DNA of 23,135 nucleotides from an uncultured Actinomyces sp. (GCA_938041695.1 CALISI010000036.1:1-23135); one strand, 5' to 3'. Counted from the stretch's first letter, positions 6,501 through 14,092 are shown. The notes: generated from the sequence alone by a model not told the origin. Numbers and translations: made by a program.

Positions 6501-7643
6501 TCATTCGTGCATCACTGCGTCGTCGAGCCACGCCAGGTAGTCCTGCCCAGCCGGGCGTGTGAACCACCGAGTATGCTCGCCGAAGAAAATGTCATGGCAC
6601 CAAGTCGCGCCCGGGATGGATCGGGTCGCCCCATACTGGTAGTCGATCCAGTTGAGGCCAGACTCCGCTTGGATCAGCGGCATCAAGGCAATGAGGCCGC
6701 GTCGTTCGAGAGGACTCAGGGGTCTGACGTCCTCGTAGCCTTCGATGAGGGCGAGGGTGATGTCTCGGTGGACTGCCTCTTCCTCGCCGTCGACGATCCG
6801 CGTCCACTCGAAGGCATTGCGCTCGATAATGAGCGCCAAGTCGTAGATGGAGGGATTGAGATCGGCCAGCCCAAAATCGATGAATTGTGAGGGGGCGAGG
6901 CCCTGCCAGAAGACGTTGGAGATGTGCAGGTCTCCGTGGGTCCACGACGTCGGCAGATCGCGGGCGATCGGGGCGTATGCGGCGGCGAACTTCAGATGCG
7001 GTTCCCACTGATCTTCGATACGTCTGCCCGTATCGCGTAGGAAGGCCGCAACCCCGGGTCGCTGCTCGATCCATTGGGCCAAGTCTCGGCGGGGATCGTC
7101 GGCGAAGAGGCGCATGCGTGACTGGTAGGCGCAGGGCGGGTTGTTGCGGGCTCGATAGTCCGCCGAGGCCAGGGCGAGTCGCGCGGTCATGGCGCCCAGG
7201 GCGTGCGCCTCCTCGAGGGTGCCCGGAATCGTCCACGTGGGATCATCACGGTACCGGTCCTCACCGATTGCCCCTTCGCACACCTCCCACGTGCCCGTAG
7301 GTGTTTCCCAGACGGTATCGCCGTCCGCAAAGGGCAGAAAGGCTGGGGTGGGAAACCCCTTCGCGCGTACGTGGGCGACGAGGCCGTGGACAGCTCGCAG
7401 GTGATCGGGGGGTACGGCACCAGACCCATAACGCTTGATGAAAACCGTCGTATCGCCCGCATCTACGAGGATTCCCGCTGTCGTTGGGCGGTTCGAAACC
7501 TCCAGGGCGGCGCCTGCGAGGGGGGTGGCGAGGCGGGCGAGTACCCGGGAGATTTCGTCGTCGGAGATGACGGGCCAGACCCTGGTCGTCACGTCGAGAT
7601 GATTGTTATCGTCGCTCACGTCGGCTCTTTCGCGTGCGCGCAC
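6501..7643 (-). CDS. APH/choline-kinase-like phosphotransferase in thiamine operon
   Basis: A 380-residue protein of the aminoglycoside phosphotransferase/homoserine kinase II-like superfamily. Visible kinase features: candidate ATP-binding Lys70 in TVFIKRY, catalytic loop HGDLHISN (236-243) and metal-binding IDFGLAD (Asp256). It is the first gene behind the TPP riboswitch, followed by the precursor importer. A role phosphorylating an imported pyrimidine or thiamine intermediate is therefore likely but unproven. ThiN/YcfN-type thiamine kinases belong to the same superfamily; classical HMP kinase ThiD is unrelated to it. The GTG start at 7643 lies about 20 nt past the riboswitch with AAGG upstream; a GTG at 7619 is the alternative. 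The AAGG is opposite a nearby CTTC, so the start may be controlled by folding. Confidence 0.8.
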   Translation of the reverse strand: MRARERADVSDDNNHLDVTTRVWPVISDDEISRVLARLATPLAGAALEVSNRPTTAGILVDAGDTTVFIKRYGSGAVPPDHLRAVHGLVAHVRAKGFPTPAFLPFADGDTVWETPTGTWEVCEGAIGEDRYRDDPTWTIPGTLEEAHALGAMTARLALASADYRARNNPPCAYQSRMRLFADDPRRDLAQWIEQRPGVAAFLRDTGRRIEDQWEPHLKFAAAYAPIARDLPTSWTHGDLHISNVFWQGLAPSQFIDFGLADLNPSIYDLALIIERNAFEWTRIVDGEEEAVHRDITLALIEGYEDVRPLSPLERRGLIALMPLIQAESGLNWIDYQYGATRSIPGATWCHDIFFGEHTRWFTRPAGQDYLAWLDDAVMHE

Positions 7644-7663
7644 GAGCCTTCGTGGAAGAAGTG

Positions 7664-7755
7664 TCTGCGTCCCTACGCCGGTATGATCCGGATCAGGTGT
7701 GTCGGTCGGAGGATCGCCTCCCTCTCAGCCCCTCGCTTCTGGGGCTCCCGTGCAT
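7664..7755 (-). promoter_or_regulatory. TPP riboswitch (THI element)
   Basis: The minus strand carries the conserved core of the thiamine pyrophosphate riboswitch in order: CACGGGAGCCCC, then GGGGCTGAGAGG, a variable arm, then ACCTGATCCGGATCATACC and GGCGTAGGGA. This matches the CUGAGAGA-like and ACCUGAUCUGGAUAAUGCCAGCGUAGGGA blocks of the family. The 3' end is about 20 nt from the first start codon with no terminator hairpin plus U-run between, which favours control of translation initiation. It identifies the downstream operon as thiamine-related. Confidence 0.95.
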
Positions 7756-7763
7756 CGCGTCAC

Positions 7764-7792
7764 ACTCTACACCCCATCGGATTCATTATCAA
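7764..7792 (-). promoter_or_regulatory. Promoter of the thiamine-uptake operon
   Basis: On the minus strand TTGATA (7787-7792) and TAGAGT (7764-7769) are separated by exactly 17 bp, a good sigma-70-type -35/-10 pair. It lies just upstream of the TPP riboswitch and just downstream of the rimP terminator. Confidence 0.6.
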
Positions 7793-7805
7793 ACGGATCA
7801 CACAC

Positions 7806-7839
7806 ATGTGCCCGGCTGCGCCAACGCAGCCGGGCACAT
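7806..7839 (-). terminator. rimP terminator hairpin
   Basis: A perfect 15-bp stem (7806-7820 with 7825-7839, arm ATGTGCCCGGCTGCG) with a 4-nt loop lies 16 bp past the rimP stop. No long U-run follows. It would separate rimP transcription from the riboswitch operon behind it. Confidence 0.8.
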
Positions 7840-7853
7840 CGCAGATCACGGGT

Positions 7854-8324
7854 TTAGTTCCCCGTTCCAAAGTCGACGCGGGAGCGCGCCTTCCTCATGT
7901 CAGAATAGTCAATGGTAGTCATTTCGCCGTCGACATCGATCGTTGCACTGGTCTCGTCTGCGGCAACGACGCGTCCGGAGACGTAGCCGCCGGCACGCAT
8001 CTTGATGCGCACGAGGCGTCCGATCTGGCGCATCCAATGCCCGACTTTCGTCAGTTCGCGTTCGGCCCCCGGTGTGGACACCTCCAGCAGGTACTCGCCG
8101 TCGATCGGATCTGCGGCGTCCAACGCTTTCGACACGGCGCGGGACACCTCAGCGAGGGTGTCCGAGTCGATTCCGTCGGCGCCGATCGGTGCTTCGACGA
8201 TGACCCGCAGGAGCGGCATCGCATCGGAGCGTGAGCGGGTCACTGAGTCCAGTTCCAGTCCCGACTGTTCGACCACGGGAGCCAGCAGCTCCTCGAGCGG
8301 TCCATCTGACGTGGACGATGCCAT
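7854..8324 (-). CDS. rimP: Ribosome maturation factor RimP
   Basis: RimP helps mature the 30S subunit. The 156-residue protein shows the N-terminal domain (PLEELLAPVVEQSGLELDSV, ...PLLRVIVEAP...) with the conserved YLLEVSTPGAERELT motif near residue 80. The C-terminal SH3-like domain (GRLVRIKM...SGRVVAADETSATI) ends DMRKARSRVDFG. ATG at 8324 is the start. RimP normally directly precedes nusA in one operon. Here it has its own terminator 16 bp downstream, and nusA lies 5.1 kb further on, behind a thiamine-uptake operon and a second broken rimP 3' end. The intact gene appears functional: full length, no frameshift, all conserved segments present. Confidence 0.95.
   Translation of the reverse strand: MASSTSDGPLEELLAPVVEQSGLELDSVTRSRSDAMPLLRVIVEAPIGADGIDSDTLAEVSRAVSKALDAADPIDGEYLLEVSTPGAERELTKVGHWMRQIGRLVRIKMRAGGYVSGRVVAADETSATIDVDGEMTTIDYSDMRKARSRVDFGTGN
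7858..7901. repeat. 44-bp direct repeat, right copy (inside full-length rimP)
   Basis: Partner of 2757-2800. It lies in the last codons of the intact rimP gene. Sequence similarity continues only weakly beyond position 7901. Confidence 0.9.
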
Positions 8325-8395
8325 ATGCGCCTATCTTTCTCTCGCGTACGCGGGTCAGTTCCCTATCCTACCCGGGGGTGTGGGATGATGCGGGT

Positions 8396-9400
8396 GTGCG
8401 TTTCGCAAAACTAACTTTGACCACACGCCACTTCCCCGGCCTCGTCGCGACTGGGGTGGCGGTTCTCGCGCTGTCCGCGTGCTCGTCGTCCTCTCTACCT
8501 ACCCTGACCGGATTCGCCGCCGTACGCGACCAAGCTGCGCGCACGGAGTCGGCGGCTTCCGATCGGGCGACCCAGCTTGCCGATGTCGCGACGGAGTGCG
8601 CGTCCTGTTCGGCGGCTCTGCGCGCTGTCGCGACGGCCTCGGACGAGCGCCTGGAGGCACTGGGTGGCCTGTGGGACCCGTGGGGCGGAACACCGCCCGA
8701 GGGGGCCTCTGCCCCCGCCGCCGTGTCCGAGGCCCCCACCGACGTGTCGGCGTTCGTCGCGTGGCTTGCCCGTACGGCGACCCGCGACCTGGAGATCGCC
8801 GCTGACACAAATCGTACGAGCGCCGATGAGGCCCGCACCCTGGCGGCTGCAGCACTCGGTCGTTACGCGAGCGCGGTCACGATCGCCCAGGCCTATGGCA
8901 TCGACCTGGATGCGGGGCTGGACCAAGCGCTCCTTATCAACGACCGCGTGAATGCAGCCTCACGCCAGGGAGTCCAGACCTGGTCCATCGATCTTTTCGA
9001 CGCACCGGCAATATCAGCATCGTTCGCCCCCTCGGGCAAGGATCTGGCATCGTCTCAGGAGCTGTCGAGCGCGGTCGCCACCTGGGATTGCACGGCATCG
9101 ACTCTGCCACAGGCGCAGGTGAGCGCCGGCACGCTGACCGACGCATACGCCGTGTCGGGTGAGCTACTCACGCGCGCCGACACCGCGCTGCGTGCCGGAG
9201 CTGCCGATACGCGCACCCCCCGCTGCACGCTCGGGTTCCTCGACGCGCCTTCCCTGGCATCAAACCTGCTTGCGGCGGACTCCGCCATGCTGGCCAGCAA
9301 TTCCTCGGACGTGCGCAGCGCTGGTGCCAGCGCCGCGCTGGCGGACATCCAGCAGTGGGCTCCTCGCACCTCCCTGCCCGCGCTCATCGGCACGCGCTGA
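8396..9400 (+). CDS. Lipoprotein, possibly DUF4439 ferritin-like type
   Basis: A 334-residue predicted lipoprotein, divergent from rimP with 71 bp between the genes. The GTG start at 8396 gives a basic N-terminus, a hydrophobic segment and lipobox ALSAC (Cys near residue 26), then a Ser-rich linker. The rest is Ala-rich and helical. Two stretches (about 40-80 and 135-185, for example DEARTLAAAALGRYASAVTIAQAYGI) look like helical-bundle segments. Actinobacterial genes next to rimP often encode DUF4439 ferritin-like proteins, and length and style would fit, but I see no clear metal-ligand motif. Function unknown; probably extracytoplasmic and membrane-anchored. An upstream extension of the frame overlaps rimP antisense and is not believed. 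Confidence 0.75.
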   Translation: MRFAKLTLTTRHFPGLVATGVAVLALSACSSSSLPTLTGFAAVRDQAARTESAASDRATQLADVATECASCSAALRAVATASDERLEALGGLWDPWGGTPPEGASAPAAVSEAPTDVSAFVAWLARTATRDLEIAADTNRTSADEARTLAAAALGRYASAVTIAQAYGIDLDAGLDQALLINDRVNAASRQGVQTWSIDLFDAPAISASFAPSGKDLASSQELSSAVATWDCTASTLPQAQVSAGTLTDAYAVSGELLTRADTALRAGAADTRTPRCTLGFLDAPSLASNLLAADSAMLASNSSDVRSAGASAALADIQQWAPRTSLPALIGTR

Positions 9401-9439
9401 TGGCGAGCACCTCGCCTCACGGGCGCTTCCATACAGACA

Positions 9440-9475
9440 CGAGGGCCGCTCACCCATCCCGGGGAGCGGCCCTCG
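9440..9475. terminator. Bidirectional terminator between lipoprotein gene and leuB
   Basis: A perfect 12-bp stem (9440-9451 with 9464-9475, arm CGAGGGCCGCTC) lies between two convergent genes. It is followed on the plus strand by the T-rich CGTCTCGTCTCTTCTC. It serves both genes. Confidence 0.8.
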
Positions 9476-9489
9476 CGTCTCGTCTCTTC

Positions 9490-10539
9490 TCAGACCCTCG
9501 CTGCGATGTCATCGCCGATCTGCGAGGTGGAACGCACGAGCGGATGCCCGGCTGCCGCAGCGTCGGCTCGCGCCGCCATGTCGGCGTCGATTGCGCCGCG
9601 AACGCGCGCCGCCTCCTCGGGGTAGCCCATGAAGTCGAGCATCAGCGCGACCGAGGAGATGGTCGCGGTCGGATCCGCCTTGCCCTGTCCCGCGATGTCG
9701 GGGGCAGAGCCGTGCACGGGCTCGAACATGGAAGGGTACTCGCGCGAGGGGTTGAGGTTGCCCGACGCACTCAGGCCGATACCACCGGTCACGGCCCCGG
9801 CCTCGTCGGTGAGGATGTCACCGAAAAGGTTGTCGGTGACAATAACGTCGAAGCGCGCGGGGTCGGTGACCATGTAGATGGTGGCAGCGTCGATGTGGCA
9901 GTAATCGACGCGCACTTCGGGATACTCCTCCCCCACCTCGTCGACGATGCGACGCCACATGTGTCCGGCGTTCACCAGGACGTTGTGCTTGTGGACGAGG
10001 GTGAGGTGCTTCTTGCGCGAGGCGGCCGCTTCGAAGGCGTAGCGCACGACGCGCTCGACACCGTAGGCGGTGTTGACGCTGACCTCGGTTGCGATCTCGT
10101 GCGGGGTGCCCACGCGCACGGCGCCGCCGTTACCGCAGTAGAGGCCCTCTGTGCCTTCACGCACGACGACGAAGTCGATGTCGCCGGGGTTGGCCAGGGG
10201 GCTGGGCACACCCTCGTAGTACTTGGAGGGACGCAGGTTCACGTAGTGGTCGAGGGCGAAGCGCAGCTTGAGCAGCAGGCCTCGTTCAAGGACGCCGGAG
10301 GGGACGGAGGGGTCGCCGACTGCGCCGAGGAGAATCACGTCGTGGCGCTTGATGGCCTCGAGGTCCTCGTCGGTGAGGGTGTCGCCGGTGGCGTGCCAGC
10401 GCTCGGCCCCCAGGTTGAAGTGGGTCGTGGAGTAGTCGACGCCCTTGTCTGCCAGGACGCGATCCAGGACCTTGAGGCCTTCGGGGACGATCTCCTTGCC
10501 GATGCCGTCGCCGGGGATTACTGCGATGTTCAGTGTCAT
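9490..10539 (-). CDS. leuB: 3-Isopropylmalate dehydrogenase
   Basis: Catalyses oxidation and decarboxylation of 3-isopropylmalate to 2-oxoisocaproate in leucine synthesis, NAD-dependent, cytoplasmic. The 349 residues show MTLNIAVIPGDGIGKEIVPE at the start, the substrate loop with conserved Arg (LRFALDHYVNLRPSKYY), VVREGTEGLYCG, the Lys/Asp catalytic region (LVHKHNVL, VTDNLFGDILTDEAGAVTGGIG) and the NAD-binding EPVHGSAPDIAGQGKADPTA. The length and the lack of the longer proteobacterial insert fit the actinobacterial type. The ATG at 10539 is chosen because the protein family begins there; the frame extends upstream to 10689 without homology. It follows the sialidase gene on the same strand but a terminator separates them. 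leuCD and leuA are not in the window. Confidence 0.96.
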   Translation of the reverse strand: MTLNIAVIPGDGIGKEIVPEGLKVLDRVLADKGVDYSTTHFNLGAERWHATGDTLTDEDLEAIKRHDVILLGAVGDPSVPSGVLERGLLLKLRFALDHYVNLRPSKYYEGVPSPLANPGDIDFVVVREGTEGLYCGNGGAVRVGTPHEIATEVSVNTAYGVERVVRYAFEAAASRKKHLTLVHKHNVLVNAGHMWRRIVDEVGEEYPEVRVDYCHIDAATIYMVTDPARFDVIVTDNLFGDILTDEAGAVTGGIGLSASGNLNPSREYPSMFEPVHGSAPDIAGQGKADPTATISSVALMLDFMGYPEEAARVRGAIDADMAARADAAAAGHPLVRSTSQIGDDIAARV

Positions 10540-10626
10540 AGCTCCATCTTCCCCCGCCCGAGGCCCCGAGGAGGGAATCGTTCCACCACGTGGGCCGTTT
10601 TCCCGGTGACGTCTCCCATAGACGAG

Positions 10627-10666
10627 GCCGGGGCCGGGAGAGCACGTACGCTCCCCCAGCCCCGGC
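10627..10666 (-). terminator. Sialidase terminator
   Basis: Stem GCCGGGGC (10627-10634) with GCCCCGGC (10659-10666), with an inner pairing of CGGGAG and GCTCCC, lies 14 bp past the sialidase stop. There is no clear U-run. Confidence 0.65.
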
Positions 10667-10679
10667 TCGGTCAGACGGA

Positions 10680-12911
10680 TCAGATCCACGCACCCGAGGG
10701 AGCGAAGAAGTACCAGCGACCGTCGATCAACTGCCAGCCTGTGACCATGTGGCCGTTGTCGGCGAAGTAGTACCAGGCGGAACCGATGTGCTGCCAGCCG
10801 GTGAGCATGGCTCCCGAGGGAGCCAGGTAGTACCAGCTACCGGCGTACTGCCAGCCCGTGAGCATCGCCCCGGAGGCGTTGAAGAGGTACCAGGTGCCAC
10901 CGACCTGCGCCCAGCCGGTCGCCATCGCTCCCGTCGCGGGGTCGAGGTAGTACCAGGCCCCATCATGGATCCAGCCGCTGACGCGGGCACCGTAGGCGTT
11001 GTAGTAGTTCCACACGCCACCCTGATTGTCCCAGCCGGTGACCATCATGCCGTCTGCGCCGAAGCGGTAGGTGGCCTCGCCGATCGTGATGGTCTGGTTC
11101 GTTGCGTAGCTGGAGTCTTCCAGCTGCCACTTCCAACCCGAACCGGTGTTCACCCAATGTGCGGGGGTAACAGCCGGGGCGGGTTCAGGGGTGGGCTGCG
11201 GGTCCGGAGTCGGCTGCGGGTCCGGAGTAGGCTGCGGGTCCGGAGTCGGCTCTTCGCCGGGGTCGGTCAGCCCCAGGTAGGAGGCGTCAATGCGCATGAA
11301 CTCGATGTTCTTGTAGCCGCCGGACTCGTACAGCAGGCCCCAGGTGCCATCGCCGAGGGGATGCAGCGTCGAGTAGGCCATCTCGCCGCTCTCGAAGACG
11401 GTACCGTCATTCCAGGTGAAGCCGTCGTCATAGGACACGCGGATGGTGCCGTTGGCACGGGCGCTGGACGAATCGGCGTTGGAGAAGAGCAGGACGCGTG
11501 CGCGTGCGGAACCCTCGGGGGCGTCCGGGTAGGCGCGCACAATGGAGGCGTTGTTACGCGGGTCGGTCAGGTCCCAGTTGTGGCGGAAGGGGCCCCAGGT
11601 CTGTCCACCGTCGTAGGAGATGGCTTCGAGGCGCTGGCCGGCGGTACCCTGCGTGCGAGAGTTGAGGAGCAGACGTCCGTCGGAGAGCTCGACGACCTTA
11701 TTCTCGTCGGCGTTTCCCTCGGTGGGTGCACCGGGCTTCCACGTCACGCCGTGGTCGTCGGAGTAGACGGAAACGGCCATGAGCGAGGTCGTGCCGGAGT
11801 TGGCGACGGCGTACTGCTGGATGAGTCGTCCGACGTGGGCACCGTAGCGCAGCTGGATGCCTTCACCGGAGGACGCGAAGCGCGTGAACCACTGGTCGGT
11901 GTGACCGGCGGTTACCTGGTCCGTGATGGTGCGGGGGTTGACCCAGGTCTCGCCGTTGTCGTGGGATTCGACGACGTGGGCGTGCAGGATGTTACGCGCT
12001 GCGGGGTCGGTACCGAGCTGGGACTGGAAGAGACCGGCGTCGTAGGACTTGACCGAGAATAGGAAGATTGTTCCGGTGGTGCGGTCGACGACGAAGGAGG
12101 GATCGGAGTAGCCGACCTTATCCGCGCCGGGGGTGCCTGCAAGCGCGGTCTGGATGGAGGTCCACGACTGACCGCCGTCCTTGGAGATGCGGTAGACGAT
12201 GGAGTTCGCCTGGGGTGCATCCTGGCAGGTATCGGGGCGCCCGTCCCACGCGGCGATGATCCATCCGTTGGTGGCGGTGGTCAGCGCGGGGATGCGGTGG
12301 CAGCTGAAGCCCGCGAGGCCTGGGGATGCGAGGCGAACTTTCTCGCCGATCGCGTAGTCATGCGGCGTCTCCAGCGGGTCGGGGGCCGGGGGCCGTTCGC
12401 CCTGAGCGACGGTCACAGGGTCAGCGTTCGCGGTAATGTCACCGGCGATGACGTCTGTGCCGTTGCGGTCGCGGGTGGCAGCCCACGTCGTCATCGGGGT
12501 GAAGGTTCCGGCCGCGACATCGTCGGCGGTCACGGTGTGCGTCGCGGTCGTGCACTGCTTGGTGGTGTGCGCAGCGAGGTTGTGCCAGCGGCAGTTGGGG
12601 GCGCCGGTGGCCAGCACGCCGGACAGGTTCGAGGCCACCGGGAAGACGGTCAGAGCACTGTCTGTGTTGTTGGTGTAGGTGACGGTGATGGTGATGAGGT
12701 CACCTTCGTACACCTTGTCTCCGTGGGAGTCGGTGCGCGTCACAGTGACGGTGATGGGAGCCGAACCTTCGTCGGTTACCGAGGCCGTCACCGGGGCTAG
12801 CACACCGGTGTCACTGGTCGGGGTGGCGAGCGTGGGAACCGAGAGAGCTGCGCACAGCAGCGCGGCTCCCGAGGCAGCCGCGAGGGCACGCCCGTAGTGG
12901 CGGAGGGTCAT
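10680..12911 (-). CDS. nanH: Secreted sialidase with cell-wall/choline-binding-type repeats
   Basis: An exo-alpha-sialidase of GH33 type, 743 residues. Residues 1-30 form a Sec signal peptide (MTLRHYGRALAAASGAALLC...). Residues 40-165 form a beta-rich, Thr/Val-rich domain with DUF11-like style. Residues about 185-550 form the six-bladed propeller, with the RIP motif (Arg206 in SCHRIPAL), acid residue in AWDGRPD (about 227) and five Asp-boxes: SKDGGQSW 243, SHDNGETW 316, SDDHGVTW 384, SYDGGQTW 432 and SYDDGFTW 493. Further candidate active-site residues are Glu408, Arg419, Arg459 and Tyr528. Residues 555-578 form a PTPDPQ repeat linker. Residues 626-743 hold six about 20-residue GW...WYY repeats of the CW_binding_1 family. 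It should be exported and held on the cell surface by the repeats; no LPXTG or C-terminal membrane anchor is present. It likely releases sialic acid from host mucins. The ATG has GGAAGGACC upstream. Confidence 0.95.
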   Translation of the reverse strand: MTLRHYGRALAAASGAALLCAALSVPTLATPTSDTGVLAPVTASVTDEGSAPITVTVTRTDSHGDKVYEGDLITITVTYTNNTDSALTVFPVASNLSGVLATGAPNCRWHNLAAHTTKQCTTATHTVTADDVAAGTFTPMTTWAATRDRNGTDVIAGDITANADPVTVAQGERPPAPDPLETPHDYAIGEKVRLASPGLAGFSCHRIPALTTATNGWIIAAWDGRPDTCQDAPQANSIVYRISKDGGQSWTSIQTALAGTPGADKVGYSDPSFVVDRTTGTIFLFSVKSYDAGLFQSQLGTDPAARNILHAHVVESHDNGETWVNPRTITDQVTAGHTDQWFTRFASSGEGIQLRYGAHVGRLIQQYAVANSGTTSLMAVSVYSDDHGVTWKPGAPTEGNADENKVVELSDGRLLLNSRTQGTAGQRLEAISYDGGQTWGPFRHNWDLTDPRNNASIVRAYPDAPEGSARARVLLFSNADSSSARANGTIRVSYDDGFTWNDGTVFESGEMAYSTLHPLGDGTWGLLYESGGYKNIEFMRIDASYLGLTDPGEEPTPDPQPTPDPQPTPDPQPTPEPAPAVTPAHWVNTGSGWKWQLEDSSYATNQTITIGEATYRFGADGMMVTGWDNQGGVWNYYNAYGARVSGWIHDGAWYYLDPATGAMATGWAQVGGTWYLFNASGAMLTGWQYAGSWYYLAPSGAMLTGWQHIGSAWYYFADNGHMVTGWQLIDGRWYFFAPSGAWI
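11190..11251. repeat. 18-bp tandem repeat encoding PTPDPQ linker
   Basis: About three copies of an 18-bp unit (plus-strand core CTGCGGGTCCGGAGTCGG, one copy with a single change) encode the Pro/Thr/Asp linker between sialidase domain and binding repeats. The copy number is likely to vary between strains. Confidence 0.85.
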
Positions 12912-12948
12912 CGTTGGTCCTTCCGAGATGAGTTGTCAATCAGCGGGC

Positions 12949-12966
12949 AGTGAGTCATGACTCACT
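12949..12966. promoter_or_regulatory. Perfect 18-bp palindrome, probable operator of sialidase gene
   Basis: AGTGAGTCATGACTCACT is its own reverse complement and lies 38-55 bp before the sialidase start. It is just downstream of a -10-like TATGAT, a position typical for a repressor blocking transcription. The regulator is not in the window. Confidence 0.6.
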
Positions 12967-12979
12967 CTCTACGAGATTC

Positions 12980-12985
12980 ATCATA
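12980..12985 (-). promoter_or_regulatory. Candidate -10 element of sialidase gene
   Basis: TATGAT on the minus strand in an unusually AT-rich stretch (12975-13060), about 70 bp before the start. The -35 match 17 bp upstream (TGGTTA) is poor, so activation or an alternative sigma factor is possible. Confidence 0.4.
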
Positions 12986-13072
12986 CAAATTTAGATGCCG
13001 ACTAACCAGTTATACGACAGATATTTTTATCAACGTCTAAGATAATTACCCCGCAACTTCGAGGCCCCGCGT

Positions 13073-13894
13073 TCACCTGTCAGGCTGAGCACCTGGGAAT
13101 TCTCCCCCGCCGACCAACCAGCCATAGACACGCTCCAACTCACGGACATATACACGGATGTCACACTGGGCCCCAGGCCTCGATATCGCGCAGCCTCAGC
13201 TCGACGAGCCTTGCCCCCGTGATCGATCCACGCGTCAACGACGCGCGCGAGCGAGCGCGGATCCCCCGCCTCGAACACGCTCTCCTCCGTCAGCGCAAAC
13301 TGACTGGTCGCCGTCAGGGGGCCACGCGCGAGAACAGGGACCACGCCGTGACGCAGCGCCTCACGAGCACCAAGGCCCTCCACCTCGATCCGCGCGGCAT
13401 GCACATAGAGATCAGACTTCCTCGAGGCCCGAGCCATCTCATCTGCACTCATAAAAGCAAAGCGAACCGGATGGACGATGACCCCATCGCGCACGAGCCG
13501 ATCCGCCTGCGCTCGAAGCCGCCCTTCTGTCGGTCCTCGCCCCGCCAGGGTCAGCTCGATGGAGCGAGTATGAGAACTGAAGCGCAGAGCACACGGGAAT
13601 ATCGCCCAATCCTCCTCACGCGAAAAACACCCGATCTACCTGGCGACGATCCACACGAGCAAGGGCGTAGCCCTGAGAGGCGATGAGTGGCGCAACGAGG
13701 GGGATACGAAGGTGCGGAAGGGGATAAACAGGCACGCCACCACCACAATCATTACGATGACACGGAGGCGCAGACAACACGCGAGCATCATGCCCCCACT
13801 CTCCCAGGAGCATGGTCATTCGACGCGCGGACACTGCAAGCCCATTGCCGCACACGCACAGGTCGCTCATGACAAACAGGACCGGCAACTGCAT
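13073..13894 (-). pseudogene. Broken GT4-type glycosyltransferase
   Basis: The ATG at 13894 (GAGGAAC upstream) starts PVLFVMSDLCVCGNGLAVSARRMTMLLGEWGHDARVLSAP, the N-terminal Rossmann domain of a GT4 glycosyltransferase. It stops at 13616 after about 92 residues. A different frame then gives the C-terminal domain: ELTLAGRGPTEGRLRAQADR, a MSADEMARASRKSDLYVHAARIE-type segment and EVEGLGAREALRHGVVPVL (the E-x7-E donor region). Roughly 100-150 residues in the middle are missing. A second frameshift near 13165-13180 moves the true C-terminus (VRELERVYGWLVGGGEF) into another frame, ending at TGA 13073-13075. At least three lesions make it a pseudogene. It was probably for polysaccharide or glycolipid synthesis. 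Confidence 0.8.
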
Positions 13895-14023
13895 AAATGC
13901 GCGTTCCTCAGCGGCCTCACCATCAGGATAGGAACCCTGCGCTCCCACCAATAGGAACACCGCATCCTCTACTCGCTTCAACAGGGCATGCTCCTGAGCT
14001 ACTGGCTCCAGTGAGTTAATCAT

Positions 14024-14063
14024 CCCGACAATCTGATAGTCACCGCTTCATCGCGGATAGCTT
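14024..14063. other. Short intergenic remnant
   Basis: Between the glycosyltransferase remnant and the split terminator. In the same frame as the glycosyltransferase, the 43 codons upstream of its start (13895-14023) stay open and read a GT-like EDAVFLLVGAQGS. They may be the scar of a further decayed gene. No other feature is seen. Confidence 0.3.
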
Positions 14064-14082
14064 CAAGCCCCGTCCTCGTCCC
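14064..14082 (-). terminator. Split ilvC terminator, distal arm
   Basis: CAAGCCCCGTCCTCGTCCC pairs with 15583-15601 (GGAACGAGGCCGGGGCTTG) with only two non-standard positions. If the IS and one copy of GGAA are removed, the arms close into a 19-bp stem with a 6-nt loop, ACATTG. This is the hairpin expected behind ilvC. Confidence 0.8.
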
Positions 14083-14092
14083 ACATTGGGAA

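Noticed and set aside
2753..7850. Active mobile element (integrative) carrying the thi genes
   Set aside because: Direct repeats are present at the edges, but no integrase, transposase or replication gene lies inside; kept only as a possible origin.
9355..12062. Long plus-strand frames opposite leuB and the sialidase gene
   Set aside because: Gly/Val/Asp-rich shadows of genes with clear catalytic motifs on the minus strand.
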